A DNA stretch of 64,000 bases from Microbacterium schleiferi. GTDB taxonomy: Bacteria > Actinomycetota > Actinomycetes > Actinomycetales > Microbacteriaceae. The notes beneath the pieces were generated by a model that worked only from the letters and a program-made list of their open reading frames with translations, was not told where the DNA came from and did not search any database. A program made the translations under genes and the position numbers. Positions 19,282-29,207 of the stretch are shown here, one piece after another; position 1 is the stretch's first letter, and each line of letters starts with the position of its first letter. Location of the stretch: the NCBI RefSeq assembly GCF_020781975.1, contig NZ_JAJGNI010000004.1:62001-126000 (forward strand). Reading direction: 5' to 3'.

Positions 19282-20369
19282 TCAGTAGGTAGGTGCGCAC
19301 CCGTTCCCACGGGAGTCGTCGGCGCGTGCGGTGGCGATGCCGACGCCCGGCCCCGCCCGGCTCGCGGACGGTGGGCCGTAGCGCCGGTACTCGATGGGGG
19401 TCACGCCCATGTAGCGGCGGAAGATGCGCGAGGCTTGCCCGCAGTGGTGGCACCAGCCGACCCGTTCGGTGATCGTGCCGATGAGCAGATCGGTTTCGCG
19501 GATCAGGCGCGCCATCTCCTGTACGCGCAGGATCGACAGGTACACCGGCGGCGTCACCCCGAACGAGTCCTTGAACACCCGATTGAGCTGACTCGGCGAC
19601 AGGCAGGCGTGCGCGTCCAGTTCGGTGAGCGGCCACTGCCTGGCGATGTTGCTCTGCATGAGCGCCGCCGTGCGCATAATCTCGCGGCGCACCGGCTTGA
19701 ACTCCCGCCACCGGGGAGGCGCGACCCGCACGGCCCGCTGCCGAGAGGTCAGCGGCGGCACCTCCACCGGCGCGTGACGAACCAGCGGCGCGATGGCGGC
19801 GAGCACCGTGAACAGCAGCGCATACGCACGGAAGTAGCCGCGCGGCGATTGGTCTTCGCCGGTGAGTGTGGCGAGTTCATCGAGGATCGGCCCGAGCCGT
19901 TCGGCCTGCGATTCTCCGACGCGCAGCACCTGCACCGGATCGGGATACAGGTGAGTTGCGAGGTCGCGTGCGGCTTCGCCGTCCGCGAGCACGTCGAGGT
20001 GCTGCCAGAACAACTGCTCGACCAGTAATCGGTATCCACTGCCACTGTCCTCACCGTGACGGTGCCCTCGGGTTCGTACCCGAACTCGACGTTCGGGGCG
20101 ACCAGCACCACATCACCCACCGACGCCGACCCGCCCGCATCGGCATCGGCATCGGCATCGGTGAGGATGATCGAGCCGTCGCGCACGACCACGAAGCGCA
20201 CACAGTCATAGGCGGTCGCCGCCAATATGCGACGGTGACGGATGCTGGTGACATAGACGCAACTCCACGGCTCGACCGGCTGCACTATCGCGGGGTGCGG
20301 CGACTGCGGCGTCCTTGTAGGCTCATGACCGGTCGGCGTGGTCGCCGGGCGTTCGAGTAGCAGCGACAT
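19282..20369 (-). pseudogene. AraC-family regulator, frameshifted
   Basis: Two overlapping frames make one AraC gene. The first runs from ATG 20369 (M-S-L-L-L-E-R, GGGAGG upstream) to VRTVAVDTDYW. The second resumes at EQLFWQHLDVL (about 20028) and runs to the end, with the double HTH (LTELDAHACLSPSQLNRVFKDSFGVTP and ITERVGWCHHCGQASRIFRRYMGVTP). Comparison with the neighbouring paralogue, which reads DTDMALDQFFWQH, places a one-base loss near 20028-20035. It is either a decayed gene or a sequencing error. Confidence 0.8.
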
Positions 20370-20516
20370 GACGACCTCCCTTCTCTGACCACCCCCGAGC
20401 AACCAGGGGGAAGAACCGGCCTACCAAGCACCGGCGGTCGCGGCGAAGCAGGAGACGAGCAGGCCGGGCGTTTCCCGGTCACTCCGGCACTTTGCCGGGC
20501 AGCGCGACCGGCTCGG

Positions 20517-21428
20517 TCATGGGAGGTCGGTCATGAGCGGGCGCATGTCTCGGTAGCGGCTCGGTGTCACTCCGGTGTGCGCTGTGGATGCTTCTACCGC
20601 GCGCGACCGGCTCCGCCACCCCACCCGCTGCCCGGTGGCGGTGACGGTGATGTTCGTCTCGCGTAGGAGCCGCGCCATCTCTTGCACGCGGAGCATCACC
20701 AGGTAGGCGGTCGGGGTCTTCCCGAACGTGTCCGTGAACACGCGCACCAGGTGCTTCGGAGAGAGCCGCACCAGGGCTGCCAGTTCCGCGAGCGTCCACG
20801 GGTGCGTGATCCGGCTGTGCAGCGCGTCGCGCACCAGCATCGCCTCACGACGCAACGGTTCAGGCACCCGACTTCGAGCGGAGAACGGGCGAGCGCGGGC
20901 ACGTTGCAGCCGGGTCAGCCGCACCGTCGAGACGCGGATGCACGGCGCGATCACATCGGTGATGAGGAACCAGAGCGCCTGCATCCGATGGAACCGTTCC
21001 AGGTACTTGCCCTCGACGGTGAGGGCTACCAGCTCGTCCAGCCACGGCAACAACCGCCCGGCTCGATCCCGGCCCAGGTGCAGTACCTGGGCAGGTTCGG
21101 TGTACACCTTTCCCGCGAAGTCGTGGGCGTCGAGGCGGTCGTGCAAGATCGCGGAGTGTTGCCAGAAGAACTGATCCAGCGCCATGTCGGTGTCGATGTA
21201 GACCGTCGTATAGGTGACCCGCCCCTCGGGTTCGACGCCGAACAGCACGCTCGGCCCCAGCAGCACCGCGTCGCCAAAGCTGACGGGTTGCTGTCCGAAC
21301 TCGCTGAACACGATGGCCGTGCCGTCACGGATCACAACGAGCCGGACAACGTTGTACGCCGCCAGGCCCACAGGTCGATGCGTCGTCCGTGTCCGAGCCG
21401 ACAACGGCGGGGAGATGCGCCTATCCAC
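20517..21428 (-). CDS. AraC-family transcriptional regulator
   Basis: The 303-residue protein has an N-terminal cupin-like sensing part (NVVRLVVIRDGTAIVFSEF, then the FGDAVLLGPSVLFGVEPEG strand pair) and a C-terminal AraC domain (LAELAALVRLSPKHLVRVFTDTFGKTP...GVTPSRYRDM). It is clearly paralogous to the frameshifted AraC next to it, so the pair arose by duplication. It starts with GTG 21428 and overlaps the 3' end of the NAD(P)-binding gene by 8 bases, so they probably share a transcript. Its effector is unknown. Confidence 0.88.
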   Translation of the reverse strand: MDRRISPPLSARTRTTHRPVGLAAYNVVRLVVIRDGTAIVFSEFGQQPVSFGDAVLLGPSVLFGVEPEGRVTYTTVYIDTDMALDQFFWQHSAILHDRLDAHDFAGKVYTEPAQVLHLGRDRAGRLLPWLDELVALTVEGKYLERFHRMQALWFLITDVIAPCIRVSTVRLTRLQRARARPFSARSRVPEPLRREAMLVRDALHSRITHPWTLAELAALVRLSPKHLVRVFTDTFGKTPTAYLVMLRVQEMARLLRETNITVTATGQRVGWRSRSRAVEASTAHTGVTPSRYRDMRPLMTDLP

Positions 21429-22110
21429 TCATCGGGTGCTTTTCTGTCAGTTCACTGGGCCATGCGATGAGTTGCGTGCGAGTGTCGTCCTTGGTGGAAG
21501 TCTCCGCGACTGCCGCTCCGAAGTCGGCATAACTGATCGCTTGTCGGGTGAACGCAGTCTCGTCTGTGGAAGGGGAGACTCGTTCCCAGCGTGCTGTCGT
21601 CGGCCCCTCCGGTTCGTAGACGGGCGGCGGGATCAGATACGCCCATTCTGATCCTGCGTTGCCCGCTTCGAGGTGGTCGCGCAGCATGGCGTGTGCTCTC
21701 CCGCGCGGCAGTGTGGGTTCTGGGAACCGGGGGTCTTGCCAGAACCGTCTGTCTCCAGGGAGTCGGAGTGCTCCTGCTCCGCCGACCGTGACGATCCGGG
21801 CCGGAGCGCCGTTGGCCTTGGTGCTTGCCTCGATGAGTCGATCATGTACGGCCACGAGTTCGGTCGGGGCGATGTCCTCACGCAGTCGGATCGCGTTCAT
21901 GACGACGTCGATGCCGTGCATTGCTTGCGTGAGACTGGCGTTCTCAGCGATGTTCACGACCGTGGAGGTCAGCGATGCAGCAGTCTTGGCGAGCCGCGTG
22001 GTGTCTGCCGGATCGCGCAGCGCAGCGGTCGCCTCGATGCCTGCGGGGAGATGAGCGAGGATGGCGGCTCCGGTGCGCCCGGTCGCGCCGAGAATCAGGA
22101 TGCGAGTCAT
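21421..22110 (-). CDS. NAD(P)-binding NmrA/SDR-like protein
   Basis: The 229-residue protein begins with a Rossmann nucleotide-binding motif (ILILGATGRTGAAIL) and continues as an atypical short-chain dehydrogenase/NmrA-like fold (DVVMNAIRL...IVTVGGAGALRLPG). Such proteins act as NAD(P)H-dependent oxidoreductases or redox sensors. The ATG at 22110 overlaps the stop of the upstream MFS gene, placing it in an operon MFS-NmrA-AraC read from 23330 downward. Confidence 0.85.
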   Translation of the reverse strand: MTRILILGATGRTGAAILAHLPAGIEATAALRDPADTTRLAKTAASLTSTVVNIAENASLTQAMHGIDVVMNAIRLREDIAPTELVAVHDRLIEASTKANGAPARIVTVGGAGALRLPGDRRFWQDPRFPEPTLPRGRAHAMLRDHLEAGNAGSEWAYLIPPPVYEPEGPTTARWERVSPSTDETAFTRQAISYADFGAAVAETSTKDDTRTQLIAWPSELTEKHPMSG

Positions 22111-23330
22111 ACAGGTACCTCCGAAGCGGGCGTGCGGGTGAGTCGGGCGAACCCGGTGAGGCTGGCGACGGCGAGCACCATGAGCGCGGCGAGACTGACG
22201 AGCAGGATCGGGAAGTCCAAGCCCAGGTAGGCAGTGAGTGGGCCGACGCTGGCACCGAGGAACAGCACGAATCCGTTGAGCGCCATCCCACCGGCCCGGT
22301 TCGGGGCGGCGGTCTCGCCGAACAGGGTGATCATCGCGGGCACCGCGAGCGCGACCCCAGTGACTCACACGAGACTCGCCAGCGCCGTGCCCGCGAGGGA
22401 TGCCGAGAGTGCGGCTTCGATCAGCAGCCCAATCGCGGCGAGGGCGAACCCGGCACGTGCAACCCCCGCGCCGCCGAGACGCTTCGCAATAGCGCCCGCG
22501 AAGAGGGAGGCGAACATGCCCGGCAGCCCGACGAGGCGGAGCCAGATCACCTGCGATGAGTCCAGGCAGAGGTCGGTCAGGTGCGGGCCGAGGCCGGTGT
22601 ACATGCCGACGAACGACAACAGCAGCGTTAGGTGCGCGAGGCTCAGTAGCAGCACCGAGGGGCGTGTGGCGACCCTCCCGACTACGGCGAAGCGACGCAC
22701 CAGGCTCGCATCGTCTCTGCGACTGTGCGGCTCGGTGACGAGCACGGCGACGCCGATCATGCCGAGGCCGAGCATGATGCCGGAGAGGATGAACACCCAC
22801 TGCCAGCCCAACGTCAGGCTGAGCGCGGAGGCGAGTACTTGGCCTGCGATCCCGGCAACGAGGAATGCCGTCGACATGGCCCCGATCGCCGTTGCCCGAC
22901 GCTTCAGCGGGGTCGCTTCGGCCAGATACGCGAGCGCAACCGGCGCGAAACTCGACGCCATCACCCCCTGCACCCCGCGCAGCGCAGCAAGCATCGGCAC
23001 CGTGGAGGCGAAGCCGCAGGCGATGGTCGCGACGGTGAGATACACCAGGCCGATGAGCATGATCCGCTTCCGCCCGTACTGATCGGCCAACGGCCCCCAG
23101 ATCAGGAACCCGACCGCATAGCACACGCTGAACACCGTCGAGAGCGCGAACGTCACATCAGAGCCGAGTTCCGCACCGATCGGGGCGATCAGCGGGATTG
23201 CCGCGTACAACTGCGTGAGCACCAGCAGCGCCGTGACCACGAGCAGCACGACCACGCCGTTCCCTGCCGGGTGCTCGCGCGCCTCGCCTGCTCCCGCTAT
23301 CTGTTCCGTCGAGTTCGCAGACACCACCAC
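22107..23330 (-). pseudogene. MFS transporter with in-frame stop
   Basis: The frame from 23330 encodes an MFS drug pump (motif A GPLADQYGRKRI, many hydrophobic helices). It is broken by TGA at 22365-22367 after TALASLV. Reading past the stop in the same frame continues the transporter (VTGVALAVPAMITLFGE...) to 22107, about 407 residues in all. A single nonsense change explains it. The truncated product would lack about 85 C-terminal residues and probably the last helices. It is divergent from tetR and shares its operators. Confidence 0.85.
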
Positions 23331-23333
23331 TCC

Positions 23334-23398
23334 AAATCCAACGTTTCCGTTGGATTTGACTGTAGTAGGCTAACCGCGAAGACGCAACGTGAGCGTTG
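23334..23398. promoter_or_regulatory. Two operator palindromes between MFS and tetR
   Basis: AAATCCAACG-TTTC-CGTTGGATTT (23334-23357) is a perfect 10-bp inverted repeat. CAACG-TGAG-CGTTG (23385-23398) repeats the same inner half-sites with the same 4-base spacing. They lie in the 99-bp divergent region, next to the MFS start and upstream of tetR, and are the probable TetR operators for both promoters. Confidence 0.75.
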
Positions 23399-23429
23399 GG
23401 TTTACCGCACGAGACGGGAGGTGGGAACG

Positions 23430-24014
23430 ATGGGCTGGGATGTTGAGGGCAGGAAGCGCCGCATCCTCGACGCGGCGGTGGCCGAGTTCGCCGCGCACGG
23501 GCCGCACGGCACGACCATCGAGCGCATCGCCAAGGCCGCCGGGGTGAACAAGGAGCGCGTCTACACGCACTTCGGGGGCAAGGACAGACTTTTCGCCACC
23601 GTACTGCGCGAGGAACTGGCGAAGGTAGCCCGCGACGTGCCCGTCGAATCATTCGCAACCGAGGACGTGGGCGACTACGCCGGGCGCGTCTACGACTACC
23701 ACCGCGAGCACCCCGAACTCGGCAGGCTCATGCGCTGGGAAGGGCTCGTCTTCGACACCGAAGTACCCGACGAGGCCGAGCGGCGCGAATACTACGGATA
23801 CAAAGTCGCCGCCATGACCGACGGACAGGCCAAGGGCACAGTAACGAGCGACCTCGACGCCGACCACCTGATGTTCCTCGTGCTCTCACTCGCCGGATGG
23901 TGGTCAGCGGTACCGCAGGTCGCCCGCATGATCACCGGAGCCGAGAGCGACGCCGAACACGCACGCCGCCGTGCCTCCGTCGTCACCGCTGCCCGAAGAC
24001 TCATCGGGCAGTAA
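23430..24014 (+). CDS. TetR-family transcriptional repressor
   Basis: The 194-residue protein has an N-terminal TetR HTH (RRILDAAVAEFAAHGPHGTTIERIAKAAGVNKERVYTHFGGKDRLF) and a C-terminal ligand-binding region of the TetR_C type. The start at 23430 has GGGAGGTGGGAAC upstream; the open frame reaching back to 22725 is the antisense of the MFS gene. It is divergent from the MFS pump with shared palindromic operators, so it probably represses the pump operon in response to a toxic ligand. Confidence 0.9.
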   Translation: MGWDVEGRKRRILDAAVAEFAAHGPHGTTIERIAKAAGVNKERVYTHFGGKDRLFATVLREELAKVARDVPVESFATEDVGDYAGRVYDYHREHPELGRLMRWEGLVFDTEVPDEAERREYYGYKVAAMTDGQAKGTVTSDLDADHLMFLVLSLAGWWSAVPQVARMITGAESDAEHARRRASVVTAARRLIGQ

Positions 24015-24241
24015 TCAGGTCACGAAGTTCGCCGAGAAGACTAGTCACTTCATCGAACCGAACTCCGAAAGTTCCCTCGAACTTTGTGACGCCAACTCTT
24101 GCCAGCGACACTCTGTGCGACGCTCTCGCGCTGACGCTCGGCTCCATCAGTCATCTGCCCCCTATCTCAGTGAGGCACGTATTTTACGGCGGGGCCGTAG
24201 TGCGCACCTCTCTCACGAGACGACTCGTGAGGGAGGCCAGA
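24015..24241. other. Relaxase leader region with several inverted repeats, oriT candidate
   Basis: This 227-base gap contains GAACT...AAGTTC...GAACTTT repeats near 24060-24082, TACGGC-GGG-GCCGTA (24185-24199) and the hairpin 24207-24236. Origins of transfer are usually beside the relaxase and rich in inverted repeats. No nic site can be assigned by eye. Confidence 0.4.
24207..24236 (+). promoter_or_regulatory. Hairpin overlapping the relaxase ribosome binding site
   Basis: CCTCTCTCACGA and TCGTGAGGGAGG pair over 11 of 12 positions around GACGAC. The 3' arm contains the GGGAGG that serves the GTG start at 24242. Folding of the mRNA would hide the Shine-Dalgarno sequence and limit relaxase synthesis; alternatively the same repeat may be a relaxase recognition site. 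Confidence 0.5.
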
Positions 24242-27200
24242 GTGAAGGGTGGAGTGAAGCTGTTCCACGGCAGCGGTGCTGCCGCGCGCGCCTATGTCGA
24301 GGCCGACCGCTCCCGCGCTGACGAGTACTACCTCGGCGCAGACCAGGCCGTGGCCGAGTACGCCGTGATCGACGCGACCGGCGAGGTCACCGCTGCTCGG
24401 TCGCTGTCGGCGGATGAGTACGAAGCCTGGGTCGATTGGGTGAACCCGGACACCGGGGAGTCGATGGGTACCCCGCGCAAGCCGGGCAAGGTGCGTCGGG
24501 GGTCGCCGTTGTTCGCGGAGATGACGATCAACGCGCCGAAGAGCCTGTCGGTCGCCGCCGCACTCCACCCGGACGTGTCCGAGGCGTTGGACGCGACGCA
24601 GCGGGATGCGGCGCGGGAGATTCAGCACTTCCTTGGTCAGCATTCGGTCACGTTGGCGGGGCCGCGCGGCGCGCAGGAGGTGCTGCCGGTCGAGCACATG
24701 CAGACCGTCGCGATCACGCACAAGACGAGTCGTGCGGGTGATCCGCACCGGCATATCCATTTCCAGATTGGCACGAGGGTGTGGGCGGGCGGGAAGTGGC
24801 GGGCGCTGACCACGGCGGCGTTGTTCCAGCAGCAGGGCGCGATCCGTGCTCTCGGTACGGCGGTGATCGCCGCGCACCCCCAGCTCGCCGCCACGCTCTC
24901 CGAGCATGGCCTGACCCTCGACCCCGTAAGCGGTGAGGTTGTGGAGTTGGAGCCGTTCAACGCCGTCATGTCGAAGCGGTCGGCGCAGATCAGACGCAAC
25001 CTGGAACGCATGGAGGCCGAGTGGCAAGCGAAGCATCCCGGCGAGACGCCCGGCCCGGTGTTGACCGCTCGGATGCAGGACGCGGCGTGGGCGTTCCAGC
25101 GGCCCGGCAAGAAACCGGCGGACTTGAAGAACGAGCAGTGGTGGCAGCAGGAACTCCGAGACGCCGGCTACCACCCCGAGAGCTTGCAGCACCCCGACAC
25201 CGTTGCGCCGGCATCGCTGGATGACCTCAGCGTGCAACAGGTCGCCAGTCGTGCGCTGGATCGCTGCGCGGCGGCTGCATCGACCTGGACACCGCACACC
25301 GTGCGAGAGCACGTCACCCGCATCACCACCGAGGCAGGCGTGCAAGCGACCCCGGCGGAGTTGCGCGAGTTCATCGACCTCGCCACCGGACTCGCCGCCT
25401 CGGATTGTTTCTCGGTGCTGCCGCCGGGCATGGTGCAACCCGAGCACGTCGCCCACCTCACCAGCCTTGGCGTCGTCGCCGCCGAGACCGCACTCCGCGA
25501 CCAACTCACCGCCGCGACGCCGGAACGGGAGCCGAAGCACCCCGACGTGACCGACGCTGCGCAAGCCGCCGGACTCGACACCGGGCAGACCGTGGCCGCC
25601 GCTGCCGTCGCCTCGACCAACCCGCTCGTGATTGTCGAGGGCGCGGCGGGCGCAGGCAAGACCACCATGCTCGGCGTCGCCATCGAGGTTGCAGCCGAGC
25701 ACGGGCGATCCTCGCGGGTGGTTGCGCCGACGTTGCGTGCGGCGCAGGTCGCCCACGAAGAACTCGGCGTGCCCGCAACCTCCGTCGCGGCGCTCGTGTA
25801 TGCGCATGGGTGGCGGTGGAACGAGGACGGCGTATGGACACGCCTCGCACCCGGCGACACCGACCCTGCAACCGGGAACATCTACACCGGCCCACCAAAC
25901 GACGCCGTGCTGTCGCGGGGTGAGCGGGTGATCGTGGACGAAGCGGGGATGCTCGACCAGGACACCGCCCTCGCTCTGCTGACCGTCACCGCCGAGGCAG
26001 GCGCGTCGGTCGCGTTCGTGGGCGACCGGGCGCAGCTCCCGGCGGTCGGGCGCGGCGGGGTGCTCGACATGGCCGCCCAGATTCGTGGCCGTACCTACGA
26101 CATGACCGAACTCCACAGGTTCACCGATGCCGAGTATGCGGCGTTGACGTTGGTCATGCGTGACCGGGAGCACCCCGGCGACGTGTTCGACCGACTCGCC
26201 ACGATGGGCCTCGTGACCTTGCATGCCGACGAGGAAGCGGCCCGCGAGCACATCACCGCCCACGCCCACGACGGCGAAGCGATCACCGTCGCCACCAACG
26301 ACGAGGCCACCGAGCTGAACGAGCACATCCGCGCCGGGCGGGTCGAGCGCGGCGAGGTCGACGACACTATGACGACGACCGGCAGCGACGGGCTGAGCAT
26401 CGGCGCTGGCGACCTGATCCAGACCCGGAAGAACAGCAGCGACCTCGGCGTGGCAAACCGGCAGCAATGGATCGTGCAGCATGTGACCGACGAGGGCAGC
26501 GTCTACGCCCGCGAAGTCAGCGGCGGAGGCAAGCACAGCCGCACCGTCGCCCTCCCCGCCGAGTACGTGAGCGAGTGGGCGCACCTGTCGTATGCCGCGA
26601 CCGCCTACGGCGTCCAAGGCGCAACCGTCGATGCCTCCCACACGGCCTTGTCGGAGGCGACGAGCGCGGCAGGCGTCTACGTCGGCATGACGAGAGGCCG
26701 CCAACAGAACCAACTCCACGTCGTCGCCGCTGATATGGCGGATGCGCGGGCGCGGTTCGTTGAGGCGATGGAACGCGACCCGGCAGACCGTGGCCTCGAC
26801 CACGCCACCGCCCAAGCCATCGACGCCGTGCAAGGCCTCGTCAGCGATGGCCCCGTGCAGCTCATCACCGAAGAACTCGCCCGCCTCACCGCCGAAGCCG
26901 AACGAGCCGAACGTGCGGCGGAACGCTGGGAGCAGACCGCTGCCAGGTTCGACGCCCAGCGCGCAACACACAAGACCGAGGACGACGAGCACGCCGACGT
27001 GCTCCGCCACGCCGAGGACGAGGCGGCGCGCATCCGTGCCGAAATCGCGGAACCGTTGACGGTGCAGGCCGAGGCAGACGGCACCACCTATCTCGATGCT
27101 GTCGAGCGCGAGGCCGCCGCAAGCAGCCGACTCGCCACCGTCGGCAGGCTCGGCAGGCGCAAGGCCCGCGCGGAGCACCGCCAGACGAGCGAGCACACCC

Positions 27201-27697
27201 GGACGGTTCGGGCACGGGTGCGCGAAACATGGGGCGAACCACCCCGCACCACCGACACCCTGCCCGAGTGGGCGGCACGACAGGCCGAGCGTCGCGCCGA
27301 GGCCGATCCCCGCGTGATCGACGCCGCCCAGCACGTCGAGGCCGCGCGAGCCGACCGTGACGAGTTGCGGCAGCGGCACGAGCAGGAACGCCGGGCGTTG
27401 CTGGTCAGCGAGTACGGGCCGCAGGCGGTGATGCGCCACCGGGTCGGGATGCGACTGCCGAACCCAGCACAGCAAGCAGGACAGGCGCACCAGCAAGCCA
27501 CCGCGCTCCGAGCCGAGGCCGACTACCTCCGCGCGCTACCGATCCGCGACGCCGCCGCACGGATCGAAACCACCCGCGCCGAGCACGAAGCAAGGCAGCA
27601 AGCACTCGCCGAACGCGAACGGCAACTCCGCGAGCCGACCGAACGCGACCCGCGGCGCAACGACCCGCGACATGACGGGCCAGCACGCGGCCTATGA
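24242..27697 (+). CDS. MobF-family conjugative relaxase/helicase (TraA-like)
   Basis: The 1151-residue protein has an N-terminal TrwC-type relaxase domain with candidate tyrosines (DEYY, about 27-30) and the metal-binding histidine triad (H160 and HRHIH, about 169-173). A RecD/TraI-like helicase follows (Walker A GAAGAGKTT about 467-475, VIVDEAGMLD, VFVGDRAQLPAVGRGG). The C-terminal 350 residues are charged and coiled-coil-rich. It would nick oriT and unwind DNA for transfer. The start is GTG 24242 with GGAGG upstream; the frame open further upstream overlaps tetR. No T4SS genes are nearby. Confidence 0.92.
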   Translation: MKGGVKLFHGSGAAARAYVEADRSRADEYYLGADQAVAEYAVIDATGEVTAARSLSADEYEAWVDWVNPDTGESMGTPRKPGKVRRGSPLFAEMTINAPKSLSVAAALHPDVSEALDATQRDAAREIQHFLGQHSVTLAGPRGAQEVLPVEHMQTVAITHKTSRAGDPHRHIHFQIGTRVWAGGKWRALTTAALFQQQGAIRALGTAVIAAHPQLAATLSEHGLTLDPVSGEVVELEPFNAVMSKRSAQIRRNLERMEAEWQAKHPGETPGPVLTARMQDAAWAFQRPGKKPADLKNEQWWQQELRDAGYHPESLQHPDTVAPASLDDLSVQQVASRALDRCAAAASTWTPHTVREHVTRITTEAGVQATPAELREFIDLATGLAASDCFSVLPPGMVQPEHVAHLTSLGVVAAETALRDQLTAATPEREPKHPDVTDAAQAAGLDTGQTVAAAAVASTNPLVIVEGAAGAGKTTMLGVAIEVAAEHGRSSRVVAPTLRAAQVAHEELGVPATSVAALVYAHGWRWNEDGVWTRLAPGDTDPATGNIYTGPPNDAVLSRGERVIVDEAGMLDQDTALALLTVTAEAGASVAFVGDRAQLPAVGRGGVLDMAAQIRGRTYDMTELHRFTDAEYAALTLVMRDREHPGDVFDRLATMGLVTLHADEEAAREHITAHAHDGEAITVATNDEATELNEHIRAGRVERGEVDDTMTTTGSDGLSIGAGDLIQTRKNSSDLGVANRQQWIVQHVTDEGSVYAREVSGGGKHSRTVALPAEYVSEWAHLSYAATAYGVQGATVDASHTALSEATSAAGVYVGMTRGRQQNQLHVVAADMADARARFVEAMERDPADRGLDHATAQAIDAVQGLVSDGPVQLITEELARLTAEAERAERAAERWEQTAARFDAQRATHKTEDDEHADVLRHAEDEAARIRAEIAEPLTVQAEADGTTYLDAVEREAAASSRLATVGRLGRRKARAEHRQTSEHTRTVRARVRETWGEPPRTTDTLPEWAARQAERRAEADPRVIDAAQHVEAARADRDELRQRHEQERRALLVSEYGPQAVMRHRVGMRLPNPAQQAGQAHQQATALRAEADYLRALPIRDAAARIETTRAEHEARQQALAERERQLREPTERDPRRNDPRHDGPARGL

Positions 27698-27800
27698 GCA
27701 TCAGCAGCACGTCGCGTCGGCGTGACGTTCACAGCAGCCCCGCAACCCGAGCCACAGACGCCCAGCGCGATTGTCGGCCGTTCGACGTACACTTGAATAC

Positions 27801-28037
27801 ATGACACCCGACACCGCAACTCTGATCCGAGACGGCCTCGCGCTCGACGCCGATCAGCGCGCGGTCGTCGCTAACGCCCTGCTCGAAAGCCTCCATGATG
27901 CAGACGACGAGAGCGAGGTCGATGCAGCCTGGCGTGCCGAGGCTACCCGGCGACTGGCCGAGGTGCGTGAGGGTGCGGTCGATCTGGTGGATGCCGACGA
28001 GCACTACGAGCGTTTGCGCGCCTTGCTCACCGCATGA
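27801..28037 (+). CDS. Addiction-module antitoxin (ParD-like small protein)
   Basis: The 78-residue acidic helical protein (MTPDTATLIRDGLALDADQRAVVANALLESLHD...) matches the 'putative addiction module component' antitoxins that pair with RelE/ParE toxins. The ATG at 27801 is chosen over an in-frame GTG ten codons upstream because it begins the conserved region. Its stop overlaps the start of the toxin gene, as is usual for such pairs. It probably stabilises the mobilizable element. Confidence 0.82.
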   Translation: MTPDTATLIRDGLALDADQRAVVANALLESLHDADDESEVDAAWRAEATRRLAEVREGAVDLVDADEHYERLRALLTA

Positions 28038-28351
28038 CCTTGGCCCAGCGAGAGCACCCCGAGGCCGTCGCGGAGTTCGACGCCGCCGTGCGCTGGTACG
28101 AAGACCAGGAGCCAGGGATCGGCCTTGCGCTCATCGACCGAGCAAGGCAAGCCCGGAAAGACCTCGACCAATGGCCGAACGCCGCCCCACCATTCACGAC
28201 CGCTGACGATGGCACCGTGATCCGCAGCAAGGCCGTTCGCGGATACCCGTACCGCATCGTCTACACGGTGGAGCCGGACACGATCCTGATCCTCGCCTAC
28301 GCCCACGAGCGCCGCGAACCCGGCTACTGGCTCCACCGGCTGAACGACTGA
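28034..28351 (+). CDS. RelE/ParE-family toxin
   Basis: The 105-residue protein has the compact ParE/RelE fold pattern: an N-terminal helix pair (EAVAEFDAAVRWYEDQEPGIGLALIDRARQARKDL), then strands with RSKAVRGYPYRIVYTVEPDTILILAYAHERREPGYW. The ATG overlaps the antitoxin stop (ATGA), giving coupled synthesis. Family members inhibit gyrase or cut mRNA; which applies here cannot be told. Confidence 0.87.
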   Translation: MTLAQREHPEAVAEFDAAVRWYEDQEPGIGLALIDRARQARKDLDQWPNAAPPFTTADDGTVIRSKAVRGYPYRIVYTVEPDTILILAYAHERREPGYWLHRLND

Positions 28352-28353
28352 AC

Positions 28354-28580
28354 AGCACGCCGCCGGGCTCATGGCTCGGATCGGGTCTCGCGTACATTTC
28401 TGGCGCCGTCGAACCCGGTGGTGAGGTCAGCGAGGAGCAGCTCCGCCGTCTCATGGGGCACGGCCAGGACCCCAACACGAGCGAACAGTTGGGTCGTCCG
28501 TACCGCCGATTCGCAAGCACTGCCGAGCGAGTTGCCCGTCGGCTTGAGAAGCTTCCCGAGACCCTCGCTCCCGCTGATAG
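28354..28580 (+). pseudogene. MobF relaxase remnant (internal N-domain piece)
   Basis: Starting 2 bases after the toxin stop, the plus strand reads STPPGSWLGSGLAYISGAV, EEQLRRLMGHGQDPNTSEQLGRPYR and further. This is the segment found about 40 residues into many actinobacterial TrwC-type relaxases. There is no start, and the match ends near LAPADR. The complementary first 41 residues are found at 32701-32826. It is a scrap of a second, different relaxase gene. Confidence 0.65.
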
Positions 28581-29170
<590 letters not shown>

Positions 29171-29207
29171 TTACCAGATCGGTGACGATTTTGGTGTTCT
29201 TGGTGGA

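Noticed and set aside
18553..20028. A 491-codon open frame on the plus strand across the IS481 end, hairpin array and AraC gene
   Set aside because: It is antisense to the transposase and AraC genes at its two ends, and its middle only translates the hairpins; long open frames are expected by chance at this GC content.
24167..27496. A 1109-codon open frame antisense to the relaxase
   Set aside because: It is a GC-driven shadow with no domain and no ribosome binding site; the plus strand encodes a clear MobF relaxase.
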